Shown here: positions 1 to 11,044 of the stretch, one piece after another
Layout of the letters: every line of letters starts with the position of its first letter
How positions within the stretch are numbered: the stretch's first letter is position 1
NCBI GenBank assembly: GCA_027924585.1
Contig: BSBM01000151.1
Span: 13,949,001-14,013,000, forward strand
Reading direction: 5' to 3'
Length of the DNA: 64,000 bases
Source of the DNA: Larix kaempferi
Taxonomy: Eukaryota; Streptophyta; Pinopsida; Pinales; Pinaceae
Position numbers and translations under genes: made by a program
The notes under the pieces: generated by a model
The model's database searches: none
The model's input: only the letters and a program-made list of their open reading frames with translations
Told to the model about the DNA's origin: nothing

Positions 1-1212
1 TAAACCGAGAAAATCTTCCATATACTCAACTATAGGATCAAAAAAGATAAATGGTGTTTGATGTCCTTTGAAATTTCCTGGAATCTGATGAGAGAATTGA
101 ATTGTTCTTTCTTCTTCAACATATTCTTCTAGTAATGAACGATTAACCTCATACTCAATATTAAAACATTCTTCTTCTCTAACAATTAAAGGTCATCGAG
201 AATGATCCTCAAAAGATAAATTTTGATAATGAACATCCTGGGATTGAATTTGACCTTCTAAGACTTCAAGATCATTAGACATGACAGCTCTATGTTCTTG
301 ATGAAAGAAACTGGTGTCTAATAGTTGATTTTCTTGAGGAGAATTATTATTACAAATGGGTTCCTTCAAAAGATCGTCATGACTAATTTCATCCCAACTG
401 TCATTACTTAAATTCAAATTTTCATGCTCAAAAATGGAAAAAGTTTCACTTACATATCCCGAACTATGTGAAGACCGCAAATCTGTATAAGCAGGGGTTG
501 TAACATGATTCTGCAGGAGCTGATCTATTTCTTCTTCCATTAAAAGAGGGGGTCGTCTGTGCATTTCCTGAATAAAAAAACTATGGTTTTCTTCTTCTTC
601 TGCAAATTGATCATGATGCTAGATGATTTCTTCATTTGTATACAAAGGAGTAGATGAATCAACCTTTGTTTCCAAAGAGGGATCATGGGATACTACTATC
701 ATTTCTTCATTTATCTCATCTACAACAAGCTTTTCTTGATCGTCAAGGCCATGGACTTGTGAAGACAAATGATAGACTGTTTCAGATAGGTCTTCATCAT
801 TCATATTTTCTAGATCTTCATCAATACTTTCAAGGTATTGTATGAAACCCTCAAACTGATCACAATTTTCCACTAAAGACAAAGCTGGAAAATCTACTGT
901 ATAATGCTCATAAAATGCTATGTGATAATCTTTTAAAGAAAGCAAGCCGCCAGGTCTTAAACTTTCATGCCAATCCCTTTCTTTTCCTTCTAAAGAAGCC
1001 ATGAACATCTTCATAAGACAGTCCTCATGAAACCTAATCTTCACCTTGTGTACATGTACATGAAATTTGATTAAATGTAAAGTAGCATTATCACTATTTT
1101 CATCTGCAAATTTGGGCAAGTAGGTTTGCCAATCTATTTTGGGAATTTGATTCAGAAAACCAGGAATATGAGACCTGTTCATAGGAGCATACCTTCTTGA
1201 CAATGAGGCCAT
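1..1212 (-). pseudogene. gag-like polyprotein relic of element E
   Basis: The likely start is the ATG at 1210-1212, opening MASLSRRYAP; upstream in-frame sequence lacks a better ATG. Residues about 40-110 resemble a Retrotrans_gag capsid domain: an HLIKFHVHVHK stretch, then FHEDCLMKMFMASLEGKERDW and a LKDYHIAFYEHY segment. After that the frame becomes very acidic, which is common in plant gag tails. It is broken in frame by TAG at 619-621 and TGA at 193-195, but the same frame stays readable to base 1, so decay is by nonsense mutation and not by frameshift. Gag would form the virus-like particle that packages the element RNA. The family call rests on motif recognition only. Confidence 0.65.
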
Positions 1213-1450
1213 TTCGAAATACTGGAGCTGCAAATTCTGATTTGAAAATCGAAGAGACCAGCCTCTGAAACAATGCAACACTAGATTTCTTTAATGTGGA
1301 GTCGCCATAAAATTTCTAAAAATTGGATTCTTTGAAGATGTAGTCGCCAGGTGAAAGATACATAGCCTGCTTGATATCTGACCGTTGTTCACCATCAACA
1401 ATCAAATCTGCAACTTTGTCGTTCATACCCAGGGAAAATGAAACCTTCGA

Positions 1451-1468
1451 TCCCTAGCAATGGCGCCA
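1451..1468 (-). other. Primer-binding site of element E (tRNA-Asp type)
   Basis: The minus strand reads TGGCGCCATTGCTAGGGA, three bases after the LTR end. It differs little from the TGGCGCCGTTGCCGGGGA site, complementary to the 3' end of tRNA-Asp, that many plant Ty3/gypsy elements use to prime minus-strand DNA synthesis. Its position fixes the orientation of the element and the LTR boundary. Confidence 0.8.
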
Positions 1469-1471
1469 GAA

Positions 1472-3591
1472 TGTTAGCACTCAGATTTTCCTTGGGCTGT
1501 ATCAAAGAAACGCCGAGGTAACCTATTTCAAACCAATCTTTAGACTGAAAAGTTGGCCTCTTTCAGCCAGAGAGGGCTCTCTCAACAAATCTGCTATCCA
1601 ATGTCACCACGACAGCAGCTTGACAATAAATTGAATGGCCAAATTGTAAAATAACAATAAAAACTTTGTAGGATTTAAATAATGTGGTTAGATCAACAGG
1701 AAAAGGATACCATTGGGAAATGGAGTTGAAAAACAGAAAAAATATAGATCAACAGATAAACAGACTTTTGTACAAAGGCAAGGTAATTGTTAGGTTACAG
1801 TCAAAGCTTTTTTGCAGGCAAAAAGAAAGAAATAAAGACAATCCATCGACAATGGGCATCAAACTAGGATGAATCCACTATCAACTTTAGAGAAGCAAAT
1901 GGGTACTTAAATGCGATAAACCGAGGCATAACAAGTATGAATCCCAATTTATTTCAAACGTTTATCTCAGTATAGAAGAAAAGACATAATGAACAGTATA
2001 ACTAAGAAGATAAACATGCACAAATGAGGAAAGAAGGGGTACAGACTGTAAATACTAACAACGCATGAATCTTTGATAAAATCTGCTCAACTCTAGAAAC
2101 TTTATTAATTTCTGGAAAATGCTTCAAAAACCCATAACGGGTCTTCCTGACTGGAAATATCCCCCGTTTACATGTTTTTTACATATCAATATATATAAAG
2201 ACGACCTATACCTAATATTGAATTCAAAACCTAACTGAAACTCTAAAAATAGAAACAGTTACAACTTTTTTTTTTAATTTCAGGAAGTAAATTTGCTGAA
2301 AAATAGGATTCAAATCCCTAGCTGTATATCTCGGATGGAGATAGTTGTGTACATTGTGAGAGAGGTTTTTGTAAATGGGGATGTGCTGAAGAAACGCCTC
2401 TTTCAGTTTCAGAAAATTCTTCTTCGTTTGGAAGAAACAACTCTTTGAAGTTAATGACTAAAACAGTAAACTGAAATTCTGGAAAATTGCCCCCTAAAGA
2501 TGACTTTGATTCTCTTAACCCATAACACTTGTGCAAATTCTGAGAGAGGTTATTGGAGAATGTCTCGTGCTGAATAAAATCCTCTCTCAGTTTCCTCAAA
2601 TGCCTCCAGGTTTGGTAGAAAGAGCTGCTATAAAATGGTGACGAAAACAATCATTTCCTGAAATAAATGAAATTTCATAAACAAGTTTCTTGTGAAAACA
2701 ATCCACTGGTTTTTTCCCCATGGTTTTGATTGCTCCCCATGGTTTTGGATTTTCAAATCTTGGAAAATATTTTCATCTTAAATATTTCCATTCCTATTTT
2801 TACGTGATTTCTTTCCAATTAAATTACCAAAAAATCCAATGTTATAACATATGTTTTAAACTTTTGGGCAATGTATTATTTTCTCTCCGCAACCATTAGG
2901 TAGTGGTTTACCTAACCACTTCTCCGACTAGCGGAATAATATGCTAGTGACACATGGTAAAATTAAAAACCATGGTAAATATTCCGCACCACCCTCATCA
3001 TTTTAACCCCCGAGCTAGTTGAGTGAGCGGAATGAATGGTAGCCGCTTATCCAAACTTTGTCTTTTTCAAAGTTTTAATTTGACATTTTTTGAGATTCAT
3101 GCCAAGACTTTGGTGATTGGGATTGAATATTAATATAAAATCATTATATTAATAACTATGAACTTTTAAATTTTTAAACAAAGACTTGGGCATTTTGGAG
3201 ATCCACCATCTTTTATCCATTCCACCATTTTAGAGGTTCACTAACTATTTTAGAGATTCACCAGTGCTTTCTCTGCCTAATTTACCATATTGGCCAAATT
3301 TAGAAGCCCTGTCAATTCATTTATATGCTCTGCTAAATATAGAATTTTTCCACTAGCTCCTAGTCAGAGCCTTTGATCTTTTTCTTCCTTGATCGTGACC
3401 GTTGATTACTTTATATGCTATTACAAGGTACTTTATTTAATTCTTTAGCTCTTCTTTGGCGTGGCCTATGGTCATATGGATCATTTTTGTTTTTGGGACT
3501 TGGTGTCTTCCTCCCCGAACTTAGGAGATATCACAACCAGTTTTTTGGATTGGCAATCTTTCATTCACAATGGCAAAATACTGTGCTAACA
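1472..3591 (-). repeat. 5' LTR of element E, about 2.12 kb
   Basis: The inner boundary is set by the adjacent PBS. The outer boundary is set by the only matching inverse copy of the terminal 9 bases, GTGCTAACA at 3583-3591, giving the usual TG...CA ends on the minus strand. The length is large but within the range of Athila-like LTRs. The small ORFs inside it look like chance. The second LTR lies outside the window, so the outer boundary is inferred. Confidence 0.6.
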
Positions 3592-4649
3592 CCATGTATG
3601 TTTTTCCTATATCAAGTTAGAATCATACCTTATGTTAGGATCTTATACTTTTGTATGAATGATTATTCTTGAAGTTAGAAGTTTAAGTAATCAACAGTTT
3701 ATGCATATTATGTTTCTTACTTTGATTTATGATATGACTATCCAGAAGAGTCCTATGGTCAATAAGAATATGCATGAGTAATAGAAGTCCTCCCTGAAAC
3801 CTTGAATACTAATGCTTGTGATGAATTACCTGTGTGTGAAAAGAGCATGACCATACATGTTAAGATTATTTAGGATCATAATGTTTTGATAGTATTGAGA
3901 TTATACTAATGTATGTATGGTTATGTATGAGATCTTGAGGATAACACAATGATGACACTAGTGCACACTTAAGCATGCATAGTGGTCCAGGATGGATATA
4001 AGTTCAAGGACAGGTAATCTAGGAAGCAAAGATCAAGAGGGAGCACACTCCAGTAGTTCCTGCAAGGAAGCAAAGATTGAGAGGGAGTCCACTCAACAAC
4101 TAATCATAGATAAGTATTTGAATTGTCATTTATTATATATATGATTACTTAAATGGTGTTGTCCAGTAGTCTACATACTTATGTTCCTAGATTTAGAATG
4201 TATATTATGCATATTAGAAAATTTGCATTAATGAACAAGATACTACTAATATAGTAATGGGTAAGTGGCCTATGGTACTGTACAACACTCCATTGCTACT
4301 TATCTAGAATGAAACCTCTTTGCTGACATGTTGGGATTTGTGCACACTCATAACAATGTTCTGGTAGAGATGGAAGGCATCTAGAAAGTTACTGGATGTG
4401 GATAAATGTTGTATTGAAGCATTGGCTGAGATGATTGCATGACTGTATGACATATGTCTTTGTGCACAAAATGTGTGTTTTGAAAAACTATGAGAAGTTT
4501 CTAATCATGCATTTGAATTTGACTTGTAGGAAAGATCGTGTACAATCACCTACAAAAGAAGGACTACAACATTTGTTCCAGCAAACGAAATTCAAAGAAA
4601 ACTATCTATTGAAGATATTGAAGAATCTGAAGTTCCTAGGATTCGGGAT
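3592..4649. other. Spacer without recognisable gene; small direct repeat
   Basis: No coding similarity was recognised. At 4021-4095 a phrase of the form GGAAGCAAAGAT-AGAGGGAG occurs twice, about 45 bases apart. The part from about 4.45 kb may hold decayed upstream pol sequence of the copia relic that follows, but I cannot read conserved motifs in it. Confidence 0.4.
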
Positions 4650-6162
4650 GCAGTAATGGAAGAATGCCATGATCGAGGAATACCAGTCGATCATGAAGAA
4701 TGATGTTTGGGATATGGTCCCAAGACCTGAAGGGAAGTCTGTTGTGACTTCCAAGTGGATCTATAAGATCAAGCATGCTGCAGATGGTAGCATAGAGAAA
4801 TACAACGCAAGGTTTGTATCTTGTGGCTTCTCCTAGAAAGAAGGGATAGATTATGTAGAGACTTTTTCACCTATAGCCAGATACACTTCCATCAGAATAG
4901 TACTTGCCCTAGCTGCAATGATGAAGTGGAAGATACACCAGATGGATTTCAAGACAGCTTTGGTGAATGGTGTAGTCGAAGAGGAAGTGTATGTGGAGCA
5001 GCCACTCGATTTTGAGACACATGATAGGGAGTCATATGTGTGCAGGTTGAAGAAATCCTTGTATGGCTTGAAGCAAGCTCCCAAGACTTGGTATGGGAGG
5101 ATAGACAACTTTCTATCTAGTTTGGGCTTTACCAAGAGTAAGGCGGATTCCAATGTTTACTACAAGGTTGAGGAAGGCAATCCAGTGATACTCCTATTGT
5201 ATGTGGATGACCTGTTTGTGATAGGTGAGGATAGATTGATTGCCGACATGAAGAGGAAGCTTGCTACCGAGTTCGAGTTGAAGGAATTGGGTATGATGCA
5301 TTACTTTCTAGGTATGGAGGTGTGGCAGAGTGTAGATGGAATCTTTCTTGGACAAAGGAAGTATGCAGTAGAGATCATAAAGCAGTTCGGGATGATGGAA
5401 TGCAAGGCCATGGCCACACCTATGGCATCGAACCTGAAGCTATTGAGTGATGCTTCCTCTGAGATTGTTGATGTAATGGGGTATCGTCAGATGATCGGGT
5501 CCTTGATGTACCTAACGAACATGAGACCAGATATTTGCTTTGCGATGAACACCTTGAGCCAGTTTCCGACAGATCCTAGACATGTTCACCTAATTCCTGT
5601 AAAGCATATTCTGAGGTACCTGAAGGGCACGGTTGACTATGGGATCAAGTATGATGTGAATCAAAAGTTTAACCTGGAGGGTTATATTGATTCAGATTGG
5701 GCAGGCAGTGCTGCAGATAAGAAGAGCACTTATGGGTTTTGCTTCAGTATGGGATCAAGTGTGATCTCTTGGTTTAGCAGGAAGCAGTCCTACGTAGCAC
5801 TGAGTATAGCCGAAGCAGAGTATGTCGCAGCTTGTTCGGCTAGTTATGAGGCAGCATGTCTGAGAAAGCTACTGTCTGAGTTATTTGATCTCCCATTGGA
5901 TGCTACCTATATCTATTGTGACAACTAGAGTTGTGTGAAGTTGTCAAACAACCTGGTGTTCCATGACAAGTCGAAGCACATCAAGATCAAATATAACTAT
6001 ATCAGGGATATGGTGTAGAGAGGAGCAATGAAGCTCATGTATGTTTCGACGGACAAGCAAATAGCCGATGTGTTGACCAATCCACTGGCCAGAGTGAAGT
6101 TTGAGTACTTCAGAGAGAGACTTGGTGTCCTTCAAATCGAGATTCCTTCCAAGGGAAAGTGA
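4650..6162 (+). pseudogene. Ty1/copia reverse transcriptase-RNase H relic (element F)
   Basis: One frame carries the C-terminal half of a copia polyprotein. RT motifs run in order: VTSKWIYKIKHAADGS, an FSP-ARYTSIR segment, KIHQMDFKTALVNG, LKKSLYGLKQAPKTWY, the catalytic LLLYVDDLF, LGMMHYFLGMEVW and YRQMIGSLMYLTNMRPDI. RNase H follows, with IDSDWAGSAADKKSTYG, SIAEAEYVAA and a tail KQIADVLTNPLARVKFEYF. Three TAG codons interrupt it (4834-4836, 5926-5928, 6016-6018). Each lies where copia proteins usually have Gln (FSQ-KEG, CDNQSC, MVQRG), so each is best explained as CAG to TAG. The YVDD catalytic motif is intact. Integrase and the 5' LTR are absent, so the element is 5'-truncated. Confidence 0.92.
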
Positions 6163-6189
6163 TGAGTCTGGAGACACAGATGCACACGA

Positions 6190-6765
6190 GCCATTCTCAC
6201 ATAGTGGTAGGAAATTCATCCTATGGTGTAGATGTAAGGGTTGGGGCCATTCTCACATGGTGGTAGGAAAGTCCTCCCATGGTGCCGATGTAAGGGCTGG
6301 GCCATTCTCACATGGTTAGAGGAAAGTCCTTCCATGGTGAGATGTAAGGGTTGGGCGTGGATTTTCTGACATGGTTAGAGGAAAGTCCTTCCATGGTCGT
6401 TGATGTAATTGTCGTGGATTTTCTGACATGGTTAGAGGAAAGTCCTTCCATGGTCGTTGATGTAATTGTCGAGCTTTTCAGACATGGTAAGAGGAATGTC
6501 CTTCCATGTTCATTGATGTAATTGTCATGGCTTTTCCGACATGGTTAGAGGAAAGTCTTCCATGGTCGTTGATGTAATTGCTGAGCTTTTCAGACATGGT
6601 CAGAGGAAAGTCCTTCCATGTTCATTGATGTAATTGCTGTAGCCTTTCCGACATGGTCAAAGGAAATTCCTTCCATGGTTGTTGATGTAAGTGCTGAGCC
6701 TTTTCTAGATGGTTAGAGGAAAGTCCTTCCATGTTGGTGAGTGTAAGTGCTATGATGTGTGTGCA
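6190..6765 (+). repeat. Tandem array, about 57-bp unit, about 10 copies
   Basis: The unit core reads approximately GACATGGTTAGAGGAAAGTC then CTTCCATGGTCGTTGATGTAA, followed by a variable tail. Copies start near 6196, 6249, 6303, 6368, 6425, 6481, 6538, 6593, 6650 and 6707. The first three copies have a GGGTTGGGC-type tail and the later ones a TTGTCG or TTGCTG tail, suggesting local amplification of one subtype. Each unit carries CATGG...CCATG, which could fold back. The array lies directly after the copia pol stop and before the 3' LTR, so it belongs to the element's 3' untranslated region. Confidence 0.85.
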
Positions 6766-6827
6766 TCTGGGATGTGCTCCGTGGACTATGAGGTGATCTG
6801 AAGACGATGATGTGACATTAGGGTACA

Positions 6828-6960
6828 CAGGTTTTGCGGAGGCATATAATCAGTCTTGAGATGCTCTTGCAGGTTTTGCAGAGGCAGTGTAATTAGTCCT
6901 GGGAGATCTTGCGGGTTTTGCAGAGGTAGTATAATTAGTCCCGAGGTGTACCTACTTGAT
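6828..6960 (+). repeat. Second tandem array, about 43-bp unit, 3 copies
   Basis: The core GGTTTTGC-GAGGCAGTGTAA followed by a T(C)AGTC segment occurs three times in direct orientation. It lies between the 57-bp array and the 3' LTR of element F, and its unit is unrelated to the 57-bp unit by eye. The remaining 6961-7205 shows no gene. Confidence 0.7.
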
Positions 6961-7205
6961 GGCTTGCTCATAGAGATGATGAAGACCTACAGGAGGCTAG
7001 GCCTACATCCAGCATGAAAAAAGGTTAGCTCTGTAGAACTTCCTATGATGAGAAGAATTCAGAGATAGCCCAGTGATCGAGATAACGGGTACAACAGCAG
7101 TGATGATGATGATGCTTCTTGATCCAGTGACGATGATCTAGCTCCAGAATTGAAGACTTGTGCCTATATGTATTGGTGACTTGTGTCAAGAGAATACCTT
7201 CCTAG

Positions 7206-7216
7206 CTAAGAGGGAG
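7206..7216 (+). other. Polypurine tract of element F
   Basis: CTAAGAGGGAG lies immediately before the TGTTGATG start of the 3' LTR. This is the expected place and composition for the purine primer of plus-strand DNA synthesis in copia elements. Confidence 0.7.
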
Positions 7217-7900
7217 TGTTGATGTATTTGTAACTTCGGAAGATATTCACTTGTATATTGTATTTGTACTTTATTGTATCCCCAACGGAGATGTATTATT
7301 CCTTCGATTGGAAGTGTCATCAGTTGTACTTGCAAGTGTTGTAAGTTATATTGTAAGTGTCGTAACTTATACTTGATGGGTTATTAGACCACCTTGATGG
7401 TGTCAGCCCTGTATGAGTCATGTGGGTTAAAGGGTTATTAGACCACCCTAGTGGAGGTCGGCCCAGTCAACATTATGTTAAGTGGTTAAGTTGGGGCCGG
7501 CCTAGCTAAAGTTAAAAGATAAGTGAAGTAGTGTATAAATAGAGAGTGCGTCTCTCTCATTTTACACATTCTCTCATTCACTCACTTCGCATTAGTGAGA
7601 GAATAGGAGGGTGCACACAAGTGGAGGAGGAGCATGCTACTTTTTAAGTCAGTAAATTTTTCTCCATTTTTGATTTATTTTCTCCAGTTTTGGTTTGTTT
7701 TTCAATCTACCTCAGTTAAATTTTTGGTTTTAAGTTTTAGTTTTAGTCTCCTTAGAAACTCTATGGGTGATTGAATAAGTTTTGAGCCCATTCTTTTTAG
7801 GTTTTATTTGATTTTTGTTGATCTTTTATATTTTAAAGGGGGTTAAAGAAGGTCATATTTTCAAAAGTTGATTCATTAATGTGTTTAGAGAGCAGTTAGA
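7217..7900 (+). repeat. 3' LTR of copia element F (right end not defined)
   Basis: It starts with TGTTGATG right after the polypurine tract. It contains a TATA box (7534-7541) followed by the CT-rich repeats TCTCTCAT and CACTCACTTC, as expected around an LTR transcription start. No second LTR copy is in the window and no clear CA end is visible, so the right boundary near 7.65-7.95 kb is only an estimate. Confidence 0.6.
7534..7541 (+). promoter_or_regulatory. TATA box in the LTR of element F
   Basis: TATAAATA followed about 25 bases later by a pyrimidine-rich stretch fits a core promoter within the LTR, driving transcription rightwards. Confidence 0.6.
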
Positions 7901-7983
7901 CTTGTTTCTTAAACCAAGTAACTTTTAAAACCTCCGACAAATTAGCAGAAAGTTGAAAAACTGCGAAATTCTTGCATGACAGC

Positions 7984-8049
7984 TATTCTTGTAGCGCTAG
8001 ACAAAATTTTAACAAAGGGCGTGCTACAAGAATATCGCAGCCCTTTGTT
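7984..8049. other. Two interleaved perfect inverted repeats (12 bp and 10 bp)
   Basis: Arm A TATTCTTGTAGC (7984-7995) pairs with GCTACAAGAATA (8023-8034). Arm B AACAAAGGGC (8011-8020) pairs with GCCCTTTGTT (8040-8049). The order A-B-A'-B' is pseudoknot-like or describes two mutually exclusive hairpins. It lies between the copia 3' LTR and the long ORF H, about 1.1 kb upstream of its ATG. Its owner and role are unknown. Confidence 0.7.
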
Positions 8050-9169
8050 TTTTCAAATTTCAAACAGATTTCAATCATGATGCAGTATGTGAGTGACTAA
8101 TCACCTTGTGTGAGTGTTTTAACATGTGTTTACTGCAGTTTAAGCATGATTTTAGTTGGTTATCAGTCACGAAGCAGAGCAGGCTCATCATTACAAATTA
8201 TGCGGAATCAGTTGGACAAAAACCAGCAAATCCCGGTCTAAGCTGTCAAATTTCTCTTTATACACGCATTATTATAGAAGAGGAGTGTTCGTGAATAAGA
8301 GTTAACTGCTAAAAAGGTGGATTGTGTTGCTGTGAAGAGAAGACCGTGTTTTTAACGCAAGCGAGAATTAGGGCTTCCAAATTCATTTACCAGCAGTCAA
8401 AGAAATGATATGAAGACACCTATTCTCATAAGAAGAGACCGTTGGTACCCCAAAACGAAGCTTTAAGCCACGACAGATGAATAATTGACAGGTATTCCGA
8501 TACAAACCCTTATAACTGGAAAATTTGGGTCTTTCTCGCTGCACGATTATCTGGAGAAATTGGTTGCTGGAGAGGATAGAATAGGTCATAAAATAAACAT
8601 TTCACCATAGAAATAGCTATCTGAAGCTATTATGAGGAATTTGCATGAACAGAGCAGCAAAGTAGTCTTAAGCTTAAAGTATTCAGCCTGTGAAATTGAC
8701 AGTTTGAACGAAGATTGTTTATCATTTGCTCTCCTATACATTCAAAAACTCTGATAGTGATGCAGATTGGTTATAATGAGCTAATTGAATGGATTCTTCT
8801 CATGACCTAATGCCATTGTAAATCAGAATCTACAGGAAATAGTATTGAGAGGACTCACAGATTGATTTGTTATGCTCATTTTTTACACAGAAGGTGTTTT
8901 GTTGGTTTGTTTAAGTGGTTTGAAAGTTGTTGAAAATTGTTATGATTTGTGAAATCACTTGCTTGGACAACCATGTTCAATTGATTGGAGAACATGTCGG
9001 CTTTCATATACAGACCTAGTTGTATGGTTGAGATTAGGGAACGTTGAACTCAAAGGCCTGTCCAGGAGTGTGTAGCAAATTTTGAAGGAGCTCAAAACAC
9101 AAGAAACCAGTTTACAAAACATTTTTTGAAACCTAAAGCCAGACTGTTTCTGTTTTCTGAAAGAAGAAT
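8050..9169. other. Region upstream of ORF H, no gene recognised
   Basis: The short ORFs on both strands show no family signature. The stretch may be the 5' leader of the unit carrying ORF H, but no LTR, PBS or splice pattern could be identified. Confidence 0.4.
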
Positions 9170-11044
9170 ATGGGGAAAAGTGGCAAAAGTGGTAAGGTCA
9201 ATAGGGCTGAGCCCACAGACCTAACCTGGATTCAGAAGCTTCCTGACTGTGCAGAACTGTTTCAGCAGGCAGGTTGGTTGAAGTTTTTCAAGAAGATCGA
9301 TGGTTTCAATGCTCAGGTGTCCTGCAAGTTTGCTAAGGGACTTAAAAATGATATGATTATGATGGATGCTTTAAAATTCAAATTGACTGTGGAGTTAATA
9401 GCACAAGCTACTGAGATCAGCAATGAGGGTGAGCACTGGTTTAAAAAATCGCCTTTTGAGTTTGAACCCCAAAGGTACCTGTTGCCTAATGTGACTCCTG
9501 ACTGGAACAAGGGTATCCTCATTCAAAATTTCAGGAAGGAGTGGATTGAGCCCATAAGGATACTTCAAAGTTATGTGACCTGTGAAGGAAGATATTCATT
9601 GGTATTTAAATATCATCTTAGGTTCCTTCAACACATAGCAGGAGTTTCTAAAATGAATCTACCCTTCTTTTTCTTAAAAAGCCTGCAGAAGATGTCAAGC
9701 AAGATAAAGCAACATGATGATCACACTTTCCAGTCACTTTTTCACCATGGTCTCATTAAACTGATCATCACCACAGTGTTGCAACATGAGGGAAGGACTT
9801 GGGATTTCTTTTTGTTCTAGTCAGATGTTCATCCTAAAAAAGAAGACCAGCAACCAAAGAGACAGACTGACAAGGGGAAGGTAATGATGAAAAAGTTAGG
9901 TCACTCAGTCAAATCCACAAGTAAAGATGATGTTAAAGCCAAGAAGGTGGCAGAGCAGGTAGCAGGACAGAAACAGGATGACAGTCAGCTCAAAGTGGTT
10001 TCAGATTACCCTAAAAGCAAGTTCACACTATTTGAAGACAAAAAGGAACTGCCTGAAAAGAATCCAGCACATGTAGCAGATCCTCAGGAGGAGAAAAAGG
10101 TTGACATTAAAATGGTTCCTGTAGCTAAAGAAGAGATCCACATTCAGCCAAAAAGTCCCATCACAATTCTTTCAGATGATGAAGGATATCTGTTAGAAGA
10201 AGAACAGCCTATTTCTGAGATAAAAGTCAAAACTGAAATTGAAGAAGTTCAAGTTTCAGATGGCAAAACCACAAGGCTTAACAGGAAAAGAAACAAGCTG
10301 GAAGTGGTGGAATTAGCTGTTGTTCAGTACCAAGGGAAGGAATTGAAGATGATGGGAGAGGCAGCTACATTCTGGAGACCTAAAACAAGGTCAAAAAATA
10401 AGCTGAGGTTAAACATGAAGAAGTTATTAAATCCTAAATTAAACACAGATAAGGTGACTATTTTAGATGAAAGGTCCATGGATGATGACAAATCAGAAAT
10501 AGATAAATTGCAGCCATGTTTAAAAGAAGAGATTAATTCAGTGGAAGCAACAGATGAAGAAGATCTAAAGCTCAGCATTGAGGACACTTCTGAGAAGCTA
10601 TTGACAGAAGAAGCAGAAATCTTCAAGAAGTTTGACATTCCTTGGAAACCTAATGAAGAGCAAGATTCTGCAATAGAGAAAATGGCTAATTCTGACAGGG
10701 AAAATTTACGGAAGACTGTCAAGCAATATAAGCACCAAATGAATTATATGCAGGAGGTCAACGATGGTTTGATGATGGCCAATAGAAGATTAAGAGAAGA
10801 TCTCCAGGATGTTCATGATAATTTTCAGGAACTAGTGGCTGATGCAAAAGAAGCACTTAAAAGGAAAAAGGCTTCTGACAGACACTGTTCAGAGCTGGAA
10901 AAGACAGTTGAAAGTTTACAGCAGGAAAATGAAGACCTTCAGAAAAAGATAGCTGATATGGAGAAGAAGCATAAAAGAACAAAGAAAAGGTCTTCAAGTC
11001 CAGATGGTATATCTCTTCTTGTGGAGGCAGCGAAGGAGATATGA
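9170..11044 (+). pseudogene. ORF H: 624-codon coiled-coil protein with one internal amber codon
   Basis: From the ATG at 9170 one frame runs to the TGA at 11042-11044, broken only by TAG at 9818-9820. Residues 1-216 form a compact, probably helical domain with aromatic-rich phrases such as AGWLKFFKKIDGF, EGEHWFKKSPFEF and YVTCEGRYSLVFKYHL. A long Lys/Glu-rich, acidic, low-complexity linker follows, including a stretch around ILSDDEGYLLEEEQ. Residues about 505-610 form a strong heptad-like coiled coil ending in the basic KKHKRTKKRSSS. I do not recognise a catalytic domain. It resembles plant repeat-derived hypothetical proteins (gag-like or plant-mobile-domain-like), but this is an impression. 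It could be a recently inactivated element ORF, or a gene with readthrough; the TAG is not followed by the classical CARYYA readthrough context. Confidence 0.55.

Larger units (their letters stand above)
1..3591 (-). mobile_element. Ty3/gypsy LTR retrotransposon E (5' part, continues beyond the window start)
   Basis: Read on the minus strand, the element starts with an LTR at 3591 and runs to the LTR end at 1472. A primer-binding site follows after a 3-base spacer, then a leader and a gag-like frame that leaves the window at base 1. The LTR ends form a perfect 9-bp inverted repeat (TGTTAGCAC / GTGCTAACA). The PBS resembles the tRNA-Asp-type site common in plant Athila and Tat elements. Protease, RT and integrase would lie to the left, outside the window, so clade assignment stays open. 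The target-site duplication cannot be checked because only one LTR is present. Confidence 0.75.

Noticed and set aside
6190-6765. Regularly spaced repeats resembling a CRISPR array
   Set aside because: The whole 57-bp unit is conserved, with no short repeat separated by unique spacers, and the array lies in a plant copia element.
9815-9826. Amber readthrough context in ORF H
   Set aside because: TAG is followed by TCAGAT, not the CARYYA context; many other TAGs in the window arise by CAG to TAG change, so decay is the simpler explanation.
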